From Heterohyrax brucei (Eukaryota > Chordata > Mammalia > Hyracoidea > Procaviidae), in NCBI GenBank assembly GCA_028571685.1, contig CM053143.1, forward strand, positions 137,240,829-137,304,828: a stretch of DNA of 64,000 nucleotides, in the 5' to 3' direction. Numbering within the stretch: the first letter of the stretch is position 1; each line of letters begins with the position of its first letter. A program made the position numbers and the translations under genes. This document shows positions 21,347 through 30,962 of the stretch, piece after piece. The notes below the pieces were generated by a model, which ran no database searches, was not told where the DNA came from, and saw nothing but the letters and a program-made list of their open reading frames with translations.

Positions 21347-22992
21347 TCAGCACTAGGGCTCTTTAAATATTGTACACATTACCTCCATTAGAAGTTCAAC
21401 TGTACTGCTGGCAAGTTTCACCAGGTATCTTTGGTGTCATCCAAGGCACCACGACCCTAAGTTGTATGGCTTGAGCATGAAAACAAGGAGCTTGACCATC
21501 AAGACTCCTTGTGTTTCTGCAGGAAATACATTAGTGCTTTTCTGCCAGGACAGCAATCACACCTCATTCAATGTTCTCATGCAACCCAAATGAGATCTGA
21601 TCATTAAAGACCAAAACTATTATAGAGGAACCAAGAGAAAAGACGGGAAAGAATAATGATTTCCCCTGCAGCATTCAGATAAGCTGGCCTGCTATTTGCT
21701 CTAAGGCACTAAGTGACCTGCTCTGACTATAAAACAGCTTTCCTGCGGCTGATGAGAAAATTTCCACACAGCCAACACTGAAACAGTTTTCAGAATGGAA
21801 GAGATCAATCTTGCCACCCTTGAAACTTTCCAGATACACCACGCAGATTGATAGTGTCAGAAAGATGAAGAAAAGTCCCAATCTCCTTCAATAAAGATGA
21901 GCACTTTTAAATGTCAATAGTAGCCACAGTGTACTTTTATAATTTGTAGAGTAGGATTTACTCTCTTGGAACATGAACTTCACATCTCCTATTACTGTGA
22001 TCTTTTAGTTGCTTACGGTATGTAATCCTGAGAACCCCCACGGCTTTTCCTAAGTCATGAGGAAGCCTAAGCAAACAGAGAGGATTTACCTACAAGATGT
22101 GTGGCCTGACAACAGACGAGATTATAAAGAGCTTTATAAAGGCAAAAAGCCTCAACTTGCAGGTAGGCTGTCCCATCAGGGCCCCTACCAGAGATACCAA
22201 GAAGGACACAAACCAGAAAAATGCTGTACGCACCATTACACTTGGGTCCTGAAGGGCTTTCAACAGGATATCAAACTACAATACAATAACTTAAATTTGC
22301 AAAAGTAAATTCCTATAAAGCAGAATTTTTGAAAATTATTACTGTTATAAAGACACACATAATGCAATACTTGGCTTATTCAAGTTTTTTCACACATATC
22401 GTTTAGCAACACTAATTACATTCACCATGTTGTGCAGTTATAACCAATATCCACTGCCAAATTTCCCATCATCATGAACAGAAACTCAATACTGTCTGAG
22501 CAATCAAATAGCAGTTTTAATGGAGACAAGAGCTTGGAGGTAGAAGAAGAATCTTGCAGGAAGTTACCAGGTCACAAAAAAATATTTTACAATTTTGCAA
22601 AGGCCAGACAGTTAGCCTAGAGCTTAGGCAGAAGTAGTTAAATTTTACAGGTACCAGGAGGCAAAACTGCAAGATCAGAAAAAAGAAAGCAAGGGTGTAC
22701 ATAAAAAATACCTAACAAACAGCATATATATTCCACACTTAACAATCATTACTGGCCTTTCTTCATGTTCCAGCTACTGTGCAGACTCTATGAATTTTAA
22801 TGAAAACAAAAATATCCATGGCTGGAAAGCATGCTGTCTCTTCACAGAAAAAAACAACACAAGTTTGTCAGATTGATAGGCATCAGATAACAACAACAAC
22901 ATAAACAGCACTCAAAGTAGATAACAAAGATTATTATGTAAGTTCTAATCCTTCATCTTATTACCTCGTTTATCTTATACAGTTGTATGAGG
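21347..22992. other. Unassigned sequence, no gene
   Basis: About 1.6 kb without a recognised repeat. The longest plus-strand frame (22057-22308, 83 codons, MRKPKQTERIYLQDVW at its start) shows no known domain and no splice context that I would trust. Confidence 0.5.
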
Positions 22993-23192
22993 TTGCCGTT
23001 GTTGCATGCTGTCAAGTCAATTCTGACTCACAGCAACCCTACAGGTTACAGTATAGCTGCCCCATAGGCTTTCCAAAGCTGTAATGGTTAACTTGAACAA
23101 ATCACTAGGTCTTTTCTACCATGACGTGGCTGGTGGGGTTTGAACTGCTGAGCTTTCAGTTAGCAGCTGAGTGCTTATACACTGCGTCACCA
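22993..23192 (-). repeat. AfroSINE, long form
   Basis: TTGCCGTTGTTGCATGCTGT at the tail side retains a GTTGTT remnant of the AAC tail. The body and GTTAGCAGCTGAGTGCTTAT complete it. Confidence 0.92.
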
Positions 23193-23223
23193 TATGAGGT
23201 ACAGTGTTTAATTACAGATTATC

Positions 23224-23342
23224 AAACCAAAACCAAACCTGTTGCCATCAAGTTGATTTCAACTTACAGTGACCATGCAGGACAGAGTAGAACTGTCCCA
23301 TAGAGTTTTGCAAAGAGCCACTGGTAGGTTTCAAGTACCAAT
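23224..23342 (-). repeat. AfroSINE, head missing
   Basis: AAACCAAAACCAAACCTGTT to about TTTCAAGTACCAA. The tRNA-like head is absent, and the sequence passes into the segment repeated at 23993. Confidence 0.85.
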
Positions 23343-23408
23343 TTTTTCAATTACATGTTAGACATTATTTTATGAAAAATGAGACCAGATGTACTTTTTG
23401 CTCTGATC
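23343..23408. repeat. Copy A of a 65-bp local repeat
   Basis: TTTTTTCAATTACATGTTAG through GAGACCAGATGTACTTTTTG. It matches 23993-24059 with only scattered differences. No repeat family recognised. Confidence 0.8.
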
Positions 23409-23992
23409 AGGTTAAATAATTCAGACTCTGTGAGTGTTGAATATTTTTACTCAAAAAATGGAAGTAACTAGATGCTCTTAACTACCTTGAAGAATCATTT
23501 GGAAGATCAGGAATACACTCCAGATGAACATCTTCCACTTTACATCAAAAGACATTACACGTATGTGGGGAGAGGCAGTGCTATTTTGTTAGAGTTAATA
23601 TTCCTATTTAGCACTGTGGTGGCACCAGGGTGTGGTGGCACTTGGCTTTCAGTGAAAGCAAAGGGCTCGTGGAGACAGATCCACTGAGAACCCTGCTTCC
23701 CACAGCAGGGAGCAGTGCCGAGGAAGCCCTTAGCTCCCCATCTACGAAGGAGACGTCAAGCTAAGCAGAAAATATGACAATTTATTATCATCCACCTTGA
23801 AAATATGTGTTTGCTACCTCTTGCCAAGTGAATGATTTGAAGATAATTTATTTCTATTGCTAGTGAATTGAGAATAACATAGAAGGATTGTGGCTATTGA
23901 ATGTTTTTAGAATCCTGGACATATCTCTGAAAAGATAAAGATGCCTCCTCTTCTCTTCTATCCTAGGGACTTCAGGGATTACAATGGCTGAT
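23409..23992. other. Unassigned sequence between the two local repeat copies
   Basis: No gene or clear repeat. The stretch near 23600-23750 is GC-richer than its surroundings. The end (23945-23992) may be a decayed long-form AfroSINE (CTTCTCTTCTATCCTAGGGA). Confidence 0.45.
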
Positions 23993-24059
23993 CTTTTTAA
24001 TTACACATTAGATCTTATTATTTTATTACAAATGAGACCAGATGTACTCTTTGCTGATC
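23993..24059. repeat. Copy B of a 65-bp local repeat
   Basis: CTTTTTAATTACACATTAGA through GAGACCAGATGTACTCTTTG, the partner of 23343-23408 about 650 bp upstream. Confidence 0.8.
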
Positions 24060-24161
24060 TACCTCTCCTCCTCCCGATGTCTATTCCTCTTTTTTTCTTT
24101 TTCCCTCCTCTTTCACTTCCACCTATCCTCTTGCCATATCCTTAGAGGCCTGAATATCAGC

Positions 24162-24685
24162 TATAATGGGTTGAATCATGTCACCCCAAAAATATGTGTA
24201 GCCATGTGGCTGGGCCATGAGTCCCAGTATTCTATGATTGTCCTCCATTTTGTGATTTTCCTATGCTGTATGTTAAAGGATTAGGGTGGGGCTGTAAATC
24301 CCTTTATAAGATCACCTCCCTGCTCCACTGTAAGGAAGTTTCCCTGGAGTATGGCTTGCCCCACCCTTAATCCTTTCATCCTGCAAGAGATAAAAGGACA
24401 GGGAAGCAGGCTGAGAATTGGGAACCTCACACCATCAAGCAAGCAGCACCGGGAGAAGAGAGCGTCCTTCAGACCCAAGGTTCCTGTGCCAAGATGCTCC
24501 CTGGACAAAGACTGATACAATTCCAGACTGTTCTCCAGAGCCGACAAGGGGGAAAGCCTTCCCCTGAAGCAGACATCTTGAATTTGGACTTGTAGCCTAC
24601 CCAACTGTATAAGAATAAACTTTCCTTTCTTAAAGCCATCCACTCTGTGGTATTTTTGTAAGAGCAGCCCTAGTTGACTAAAACA
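24162..24685 (+). mobile_element. Solo LTR, ERVL-MaLR-like
   Basis: TATAATGGGTTGAATCATGT to GTTGACTAAAACA, about 524 bp. TCAGC (24157-24161) and TCAAC (24686-24690) are an imperfect 5-bp duplication. AAGAATAAACTTTCC near the 3' end gives the polyadenylation signal and the orientation. Closely related to 18116-18639. No internal sequence. Confidence 0.88.
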
Positions 24686-24829
24686 TCAACCTTTAATACA
24701 GTTTGTATATTCTTTTCCTGAGGAACATAGTGGTAGAGCTACATTAAGATGGAAATGGGTGAGTCCAATTTAATGCAAGTTTTGCCTCCAGGGAGTTACG
24801 TAAGATGGGCTCTTTAAAGACTCAGATCA

Positions 24830-25335
24830 TTTGTTCATTCACTCATTCCACAAATATTTACTGCATTCCAACCACGTGTCAAGTGCTGTGAGAAGTTAGG
24901 GATAGAATGGCAAGTGAAAACAGAAATAGTCCCTGACTTCATGGGACTTAAGGAATAGTACAGAAGAGACTTTAATAAGCACCTACAGAAGTGAAGATTT
25001 GGGACTGATAAATGCTATGAAGGGAGGCTACTGGGCTGCGAGCACAAAGCAAGGATGGGGACGGGGAAGAAAGTGAAAGGTACGGCTGCCCTGAGGAAGT
25101 GACAGCTGGAGCAGAGACCTCAGTGAAGAGACAGAGGGAGAGAACTCCCAGCAGAGAGAATGGGATTAACGCAACAGCTCTGCTGAGGAGGTGAATTTAG
25201 CACATATGAAGGCACAAGAAAGTCAGAAGGCAAAGTTAAACAGTTATCACTTTGTGGGTGCCAATGAGAAGACCTAGAGAGTTTTAAGCATAGAAGTCAT
25301 GATTTGGGTTTTCAGAAAGTTCTGCTACAACAAAA
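24830..25335. repeat. Ancient purine-rich dispersed repeat
   Basis: Starts with an L2-like antisense end (CATTCCACAAATATTTACTG). It continues TAGTCCCTGACTTCATGGGA, GATAAATGCTATGAAGGGAG, GACAGCTGGAGCAGAGACC and TTTTAAGCATAGAAGTCATG. This is the clearest copy of the family seen five times in the window. Family not assigned. Confidence 0.55.
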
Positions 25336-25344
25336 TCAACACGT

Positions 25345-25580
25345 GTTATACACACATGGCTGCCATCGAGTGGAGTCAGCTCCACTTGATGTGGGGTCAT
25401 AACTCATAGTGACTCCATGTGTGTTACTGGAGAATTGTGTGTAACAGGGTTTTCAATGGCTGATTTCTCATAAGCAGACCACTAAGTTTTTCATCTAAGA
25501 TGCCTCTGGGTGGATTCCAACCACCAGCTTTCTGGTTAGTAGCCAAGCATATTAATTGTTTGCATCCCCAAGGAATCTAT
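25345..25580 (-). repeat. AfroSINE, long form
   Basis: ATGGCTGCCATCGAGTGGAG, CATGTGTGTTACTGGAGAAT, AAGATGCCTCTGGGTGGATT and head GCATCCCCAAGGAATC. The tail side holds an extra segment of about 25 bp with a repeated TCCACTTGATG. Confidence 0.88.
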
Positions 25581-25681
25581 TAATTAAACTCTTCTGAATA
25601 CTCAGTTTAACCCTAGACTAAATTCTTAACAACACCATAGAGGTAATTCACTCAAATGACTGATGTGATTATTTGGTAAAA

Positions 25682-25845
25682 CACAAAGAACACTGGGCCA
25701 GAAATCATGCATCTGAGTTTTTTTCTTACTTAGGGACCACGAACTAGTAACTGAATTTCACTAGGTCAGGTTTTCTCATTTATAAAATGAAGAAAGTAGA
25801 TACTAGGACCACTCAGGCCATCTCAGATCTGTGATTCTGACTGGT
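25682..25845 (+). repeat. MIR-type SINE
   Basis: AAGAACACTGGGCCAGAAAT, TCTCATTTATAAAATGAAGA, then CCATCTCAGATCTGTGATTC, in the MIR3 order. Confidence 0.7.
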
Positions 25846-25875
25846 AGGATGAAAGATAATGCTTAAAAAAAAAAA

Positions 25876-26642
25876 AAAGTAGCCAATAAACATGAAAGAA
25901 ATGCTGGTACTCATTCATCATGAGAAAAATTAAAATGTATTAGATTGATAAAACATAAAAGGTAGCAAGGATACAGAACAAAAAGGACTCATGGACTCAT
26001 ACTATGAAGTGGTAGTGTAGATTGGTATAATTACTTTGCAGTACATTTGACAGTATCTGGAAAAATGAAAAATGTACACACCCTCTGCCTTAGCAATTCC
26101 ACCCACAGACAGATACATAAAGTCAATAAATTTTCACATATATGCACAAGGAAACATATGTAAGAATATTTATAGCAGTGTTATTTTTGATAGGGGCAAG
26201 CATAAGAAGAGATACGTGGAGTATAGTCATAAAACAGAAGGTTATATAGCAGTGAAAATGAACAAAATGGAATAATATGTATATATATAGTAACAAGCAT
26301 AAGTCTCACAAACAAATTGAGTGGGATTAAACACAAGTTAAAAATTTAAAAACCATAATTCAACATGACATCTTTAATACTATGGTCAATATATGTGCAA
26401 TCATACTGTACATTGCAGAGTAATCATTTTTATTAAAGTTGAAGATACGCATAGGAATGCCAAACATCAAATGAAGACAGTGGTCATCTCAAGGAGAAGG
26501 AAGGGAAATGTGACCAGGGAAGAGGTTTCAACTCGATTTGTAATATGTTAGTAGCTTAAACTGGATGGTGGGTACACAAGAGATTATTATGCTATTCTTT
26601 GTATCTTTTTGTATGCAGAAAATATTTCACAATTAAAAAAGG
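25876..26642 (+). mobile_element. Old L1M LINE 3' end
   Basis: ACATGAAAGAAATGCTGGTA, TAGCAATTCCACCCACAGAC, ATTTATAGCAGTGTTATTTT, AGTCTCACAAACAAATTGAG, then 3' UTR text ending TTTCACAATTAAAAAAGG. An A15-like tract precedes it at 25865. Non-coding. Confidence 0.8.
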
Positions 26643-26734
26643 ACACAAGGGAGGTAGAAAGAAAATCAGGTTGTTTCTCTACATCCATTTTACCAAAACA
26701 ACAGAATCTATTTATATGTGGATACAATCTTGTG

Positions 26735-26925
26735 AAGAAAAAGGCATGGACCCTACCTTGAATAGAAACTGAGAGACCTAGGTTCTGAGTGTACATAAAG
26801 TCACGTAGTAACCCGAGATGAATTATCTAAGTACAAGTGTTAGTTTCCACCTCTATAAATAAGGAAATTACAGTGGATGATTTTTCAGGTTCTTTTCAGA
26901 TCTAAAATCTCATGATTTTCTACAG
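26735..26925 (+). repeat. MIR-type SINE
   Basis: GAGAGACCTAGGTTCTGAGT, TTTCCACCTCTATAAATAAG, TCAGATCTAAAATCTCATGA. Diverged, MIR3-like. Confidence 0.65.
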
Positions 26926-27454
26926 GGCTCCCCATTACCCCACCTCATTTGAGGCTCCAGCACTGAAGCAGAGTGACAAAGGAATGCTTTCTCCACTCAC
27001 CTGATTTTTAATCCCAATTGATCTCTCTCTCTCTTCTCTTAGAAGTGAAGTCAATATGGCACTACAGAAAGAAGCACCATACCATGCTACTACAACAAAA
27101 ACTTGAAAAGCTAAATAACACAGATACAAATGTTACTCCTGCAACTCCAAGCATCAAATGTAGGCATAAAGAAGTTGATCACGCACCAAATGGAATAAGA
27201 AACTGACAGAGAACAGAGAGAAAGGAAGACTACAGAGTGCAGGTGCTATATCAGCTAATGTGGCATGGATTCATCAAGTTGGATTTTGGTCACCAAGGAT
27301 CACAGACAGGGAATACAAGAAGGTAACTTCATGGAGTTCCCAACAGGAGACAGAGCACCCAGCAACTGGAGATACACACTTTCTCATCTCCCATCCTTCC
27401 TCCCTGTATGAGGCCTCTGCCACTTTCCAACATGCCACAGTCACTCAAAGAATG
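26926..27454. other. Unassigned block joined to the L1
   Basis: A pyrimidine run with CTCTTCTCTTAG at about 27031-27042 looks like a 3' splice site. It is followed by an open stretch (27018-27206) with no recognisable domain. From about 27240 the frame continues into L1 ORF2, but 27240-27450 does not match the N-terminus of ORF2. Origin unknown; it may be an older retrocopy or plain flank. Confidence 0.4.
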
Positions 27455-28422
27455 GAAAAAATATATCAAGCAAACAGCTACCATAAAAGAGCAGGAGGGA
27501 CAATATTAATCTCAGATAAAATAGAATTTAATACAAAATCCACCATAAAAGACAAGGAAATGCATTATACATTGATCAAAAGGACAATCCATTACGAAGG
27601 CATAACCATAGTAAATATCTATGCACTCAACGACAAGACTCTGAAACACATAAAACAAACACTGAAAAGAGAAATTGACAGTCCTACCGTAATAGCAGGA
27701 TACTTCAACACCTCACTCTCAGTAAAAGACAGAACATCTAGGAAAAAACTTAACAAAGATACAGAAGACATAAAGGCCACGATCAACCAACTTGATTTCA
27801 TTGAAATATATAGAACACTCCATACAAAAGCAGCAAAGAACACACTGCTTCCAACACATATGGAATGTTCTCCAGAACAGACAGACCATATTTTAGGCCA
27901 CAAAGTAACCTCCAAAAAATCTGAAACACTGAACTGACACAGAGCATCTTCTCTGATCACAATGTCATAAAAGTAGAAAAACAGACAGGGTAAGAAAAAA
28001 ATCTAACACAGAAATTGATTAATACTTTGTTTAGAAACCACCAAGTAACAGACGAAATCAAAGGTGGAATCAAGTCCCTATAATCAAGCAAGAATGAAAA
28101 CACAACACACCAAAACCTTTAGGACACCACAAAGGCAGTGCTCAGAGGTCAATTTATAGCAATATATGCATACATCAAAAAAGACAAGGGGGACAAAATC
28201 AAAACATTAGCTACACAACTCAAACAAGTGGAAAGAGAACAGCAAAAGAAGCCCACAACCATCAAAAGAAAGGAAACAATAAAGACCAGAGCAAAAATAA
28301 ATGAAATAGAGAAGAGAAAAACAATACAAAGGATCCACAAAACCAAAAGCTGGTTCTTGAAAGGATCAACAAAATCAACAAACCACTGGACAAGCCCACA
28401 AAAGAAAAACAGGAGAGGACAC

Positions 28423-28490
28423 AACAACAACAACAACCCAGGTACCGTCAAATCAGATCCGACTCATGGTGACCCTAGAGGCCAGAGGAG
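28423..28490 (-). repeat. 68-bp AfroSINE/RTE tail insertion with perfect target-site duplication
   Basis: Contains AACAACAACAACAACCCAGG, then the family end GTCAAATCAGATCCGACTCA and TGGTGACCCTAGAGG. It is flanked by identical AGGAGAGGACAC at 28411-28422 and 28491-28502. It is an extremely 5'-truncated insertion, in an L1 whose sequence closes perfectly around it. Confidence 0.93.
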
Positions 28491-29555
28491 AGGAGAGGAC
28501 ACAGGTAATCCAAATAAGAAATAAACAGGAGACCTTACAACAGATTCACCTGAAATAAAAAGGATCATTATAAAGTACTATGAAAAACTATACCTTAACA
28601 AATTTGAAAACCTAGAGGAAATGGACAAATTTCCAGAAACACATTGCCTACCTAAACCACCACACACAGAGGTCAAAATTCTGAAGAGACCAATAACAAG
28701 AGAAGAGACTGAAAAGGTAATTAAACAAACAAACAAACAAAAAATTCCAACAACTTCTAACGAAAAAAAAACTCTTACTCAGATGGTTCACTGGAATGTT
28801 CTCCCAAATACACACAGAAACGCTTATACCAGTACTACTCAAACTATTTCAGGACTTAGAAAAAGAAGAGATAATTCCAAATTTATTTTACAAAGCCAAC
28901 ATAGCCCTGATACCAAAGCCTGGCAAAGACACCAAAAAAAAAAAAAAAAAATCACAGAGCAATAGCTTCCATGAATAGCCAAGTGAATACAGATGCAAAA
29001 ATTCTCAATAAAATTTTAGTCAGCAAAGTACAGCTTCATATTAAAGAAAAAAAAAAACTATAACCAAGTGGTATCCATACCAGTTACACAAGGATGATTC
29101 AGCATTAGAAAATGAGTAACCACAGTCCACCACATAAATAAAAGAACCACATGATCATCACAATCAACACAGAAAAGGTATTCAATGAAGTCCAACCCAC
29201 ACTCCTCATTAAAAAAAAATTTTTTTTCAATAAAATAGGTATAGCAGAAAAGCTACATACAGGTGGGCATTCAAATTTAATTTGGATTGTACACTTTCAC
29301 TTCACAATAAAAAAAAACAGATATAGAACAGAAATTTCTCAACATAATGAGAGGTATCTATATAAAACCAACAGCCACATCATTCTTAACAGAGAGAGGA
29401 AGAGAACATTCCCCTTGGGAATAGGAACAAGACAAGGATGGCCTTTATCATCATGTTTATTTAACATTATGCTAGAGAGATAGAAAAAGAAATAAAGGGC
29501 ATCCAAACTGGTAAGAAAGAAATAAAACTGTCCCTACTTGCAGATAATATGAGCT

Positions 29556-29612
29556 ATACATATAGTATACATACATATAGTATATACAGAGATATGATAC
29601 ATACACTATACA
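29556..29612. repeat. AT-rich repeat expansion inside L1 RT region
   Basis: Interspersed ATACATATAGTATA units replace the normal codons just after the ADN motif. A local microsatellite-like expansion. Confidence 0.7.
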
Positions 29613-30066
29613 ATAGAGAACCCAAAAAACTCCACAAGAAAGCTGCTAGAACTAACAGAAGGATTCAACAGAGAAACATGATACAAGATAAACACACAAA
29701 AATCAGTTAGATTCCTACATACTACTAAGAAGAACTACGAAAAGGTAATTAGGAAAACAATGCCATTTATAATAGCCCTTAAAAAAAAAGATACTTAGGA
29801 ATAAGTGTAACCAAGTATGTAAAAGACTTTTACCAAGAAATCAACAAAACACTACTGCAAGAAACCAAATGAGACCTACATAAACGGAAAAACATACCAT
29901 GTTCATAGACTGGTAGATTCAACATTGTGAAAATGTCAATTCTACCGACATACAAAGCAATTCAGATCCAAACACCAACAGCATTCTTTAATGAGAAGGA
30001 AAAACTAATCATTAACTTTATATGGAAATGGAAGATGTCCAGATAAGTAAAGCACCACTGACAAAG

Positions 30067-30227
30067 AGTAAACCCTAGTTGTGTAGTGACTGAGTATCAT
30101 GGTTGCTAAACCAAAAGGTTGGCAGTTCAAATACACTAGATGCAACTTGGAGACTCTATAAAGCAGTTCTACTTTGTCCGACAAGGTCACAATGAGTCAG
30201 AATCAACTCAATAACAACGGGTCTCAA
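30067..30227 (+). repeat. AfroSINE, short form, in L1
   Basis: AGTAAACCCTAGTTGTGTAG to CTCAATAACAACGGGTC. L1 text encoding the KxxRPxI region stops just before it and resumes (AAAGCAGAAGAATAAAGTGG) just after. Confidence 0.93.
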
Positions 30228-30251
30228 AGCAGAAGAATAAAGTGGGAGGCT

Positions 30252-30748
30252 TAGCTATTGACTGTGCTACAACAGAAATATCACAAGTGGATGGTTTTAA
30301 CACAAAATTTATTCTTTCACAATGCAATAGGTTACAAGTGCAAATTCAAGGCATCAGCTCCAGGAGATGGCTTTGTCTCTCTGTTGGCTCTGAAGGAAGG
30401 TCCTTGTCATTAATCTTTCCCATGTCAAGGAGCTTCTCTCAGTGCAGAGACCCCAGGTCCAAAGATGCTACACTCTCTGTGCTTCTTTCATGGTAGTGTG
30501 AAATCTTCATATCTCTCTGCTTGATTCCCTCTTTTATATCTCAAAAGAGACTGGCTTAAGACCCTATCTAATCCTGTAGATCTTGGCAACATAACCACCA
30601 CTAATCCATCTTATTAAAATAACAGTGATAGGATTTATAACACACAGGAAAATCACACAGATGACAAAATGATGGACAATCACACAATACTGGAAATTAC
30701 AGACTAGCCAAGTAGACATATATTTTTGGCGGACACCATGCAATGCAC
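30252..30748 (-). mobile_element. Solo LTR, ERVL-MaLR-like, in L1
   Basis: Reverse-strand LTR related to 14693-15220 (CAACAGAAATATCACAAGTG; CTTTGTCTCTCTGTTGGCTC). L1 coding text is interrupted and continues afterwards (CATATTACATGACTTCAGAA). About 497 bp, no internal region. Confidence 0.82.
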
Positions 30749-30962
30749 AATAAATGCCTCATATTACATGACTTCAGAATCTACTATACAGCCACAGTAC
30801 TCAAAACATCCTGGTACTGGTACAATGAGAGACACATTGACCAATGGAACAGAATTGAGAACCCTAATGGAAATCTATTCACTTACAGTCACTTGACCTT
30901 CAAAAAAGGTCCAAAGTCCACAAAATGGGGGAAAAGACAATGTTTTTAACAAATGATGCTGG

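Noticed and set aside
22057-22308. 83-codon frame (MRKPKQTERIYLQDVW...) as an exon
   Set aside because: No recognised domain, no convincing splice sites, and its length is within chance expectation. Kept only as unassigned sequence.
27260-27937. 225-codon open frame as a possible gene
   Set aside because: From residue 65 onward it is L1 ORF2 endonuclease (KIYQAN, NIYALN, FNTSLS, TDHILGHK) and it stops inside that domain.
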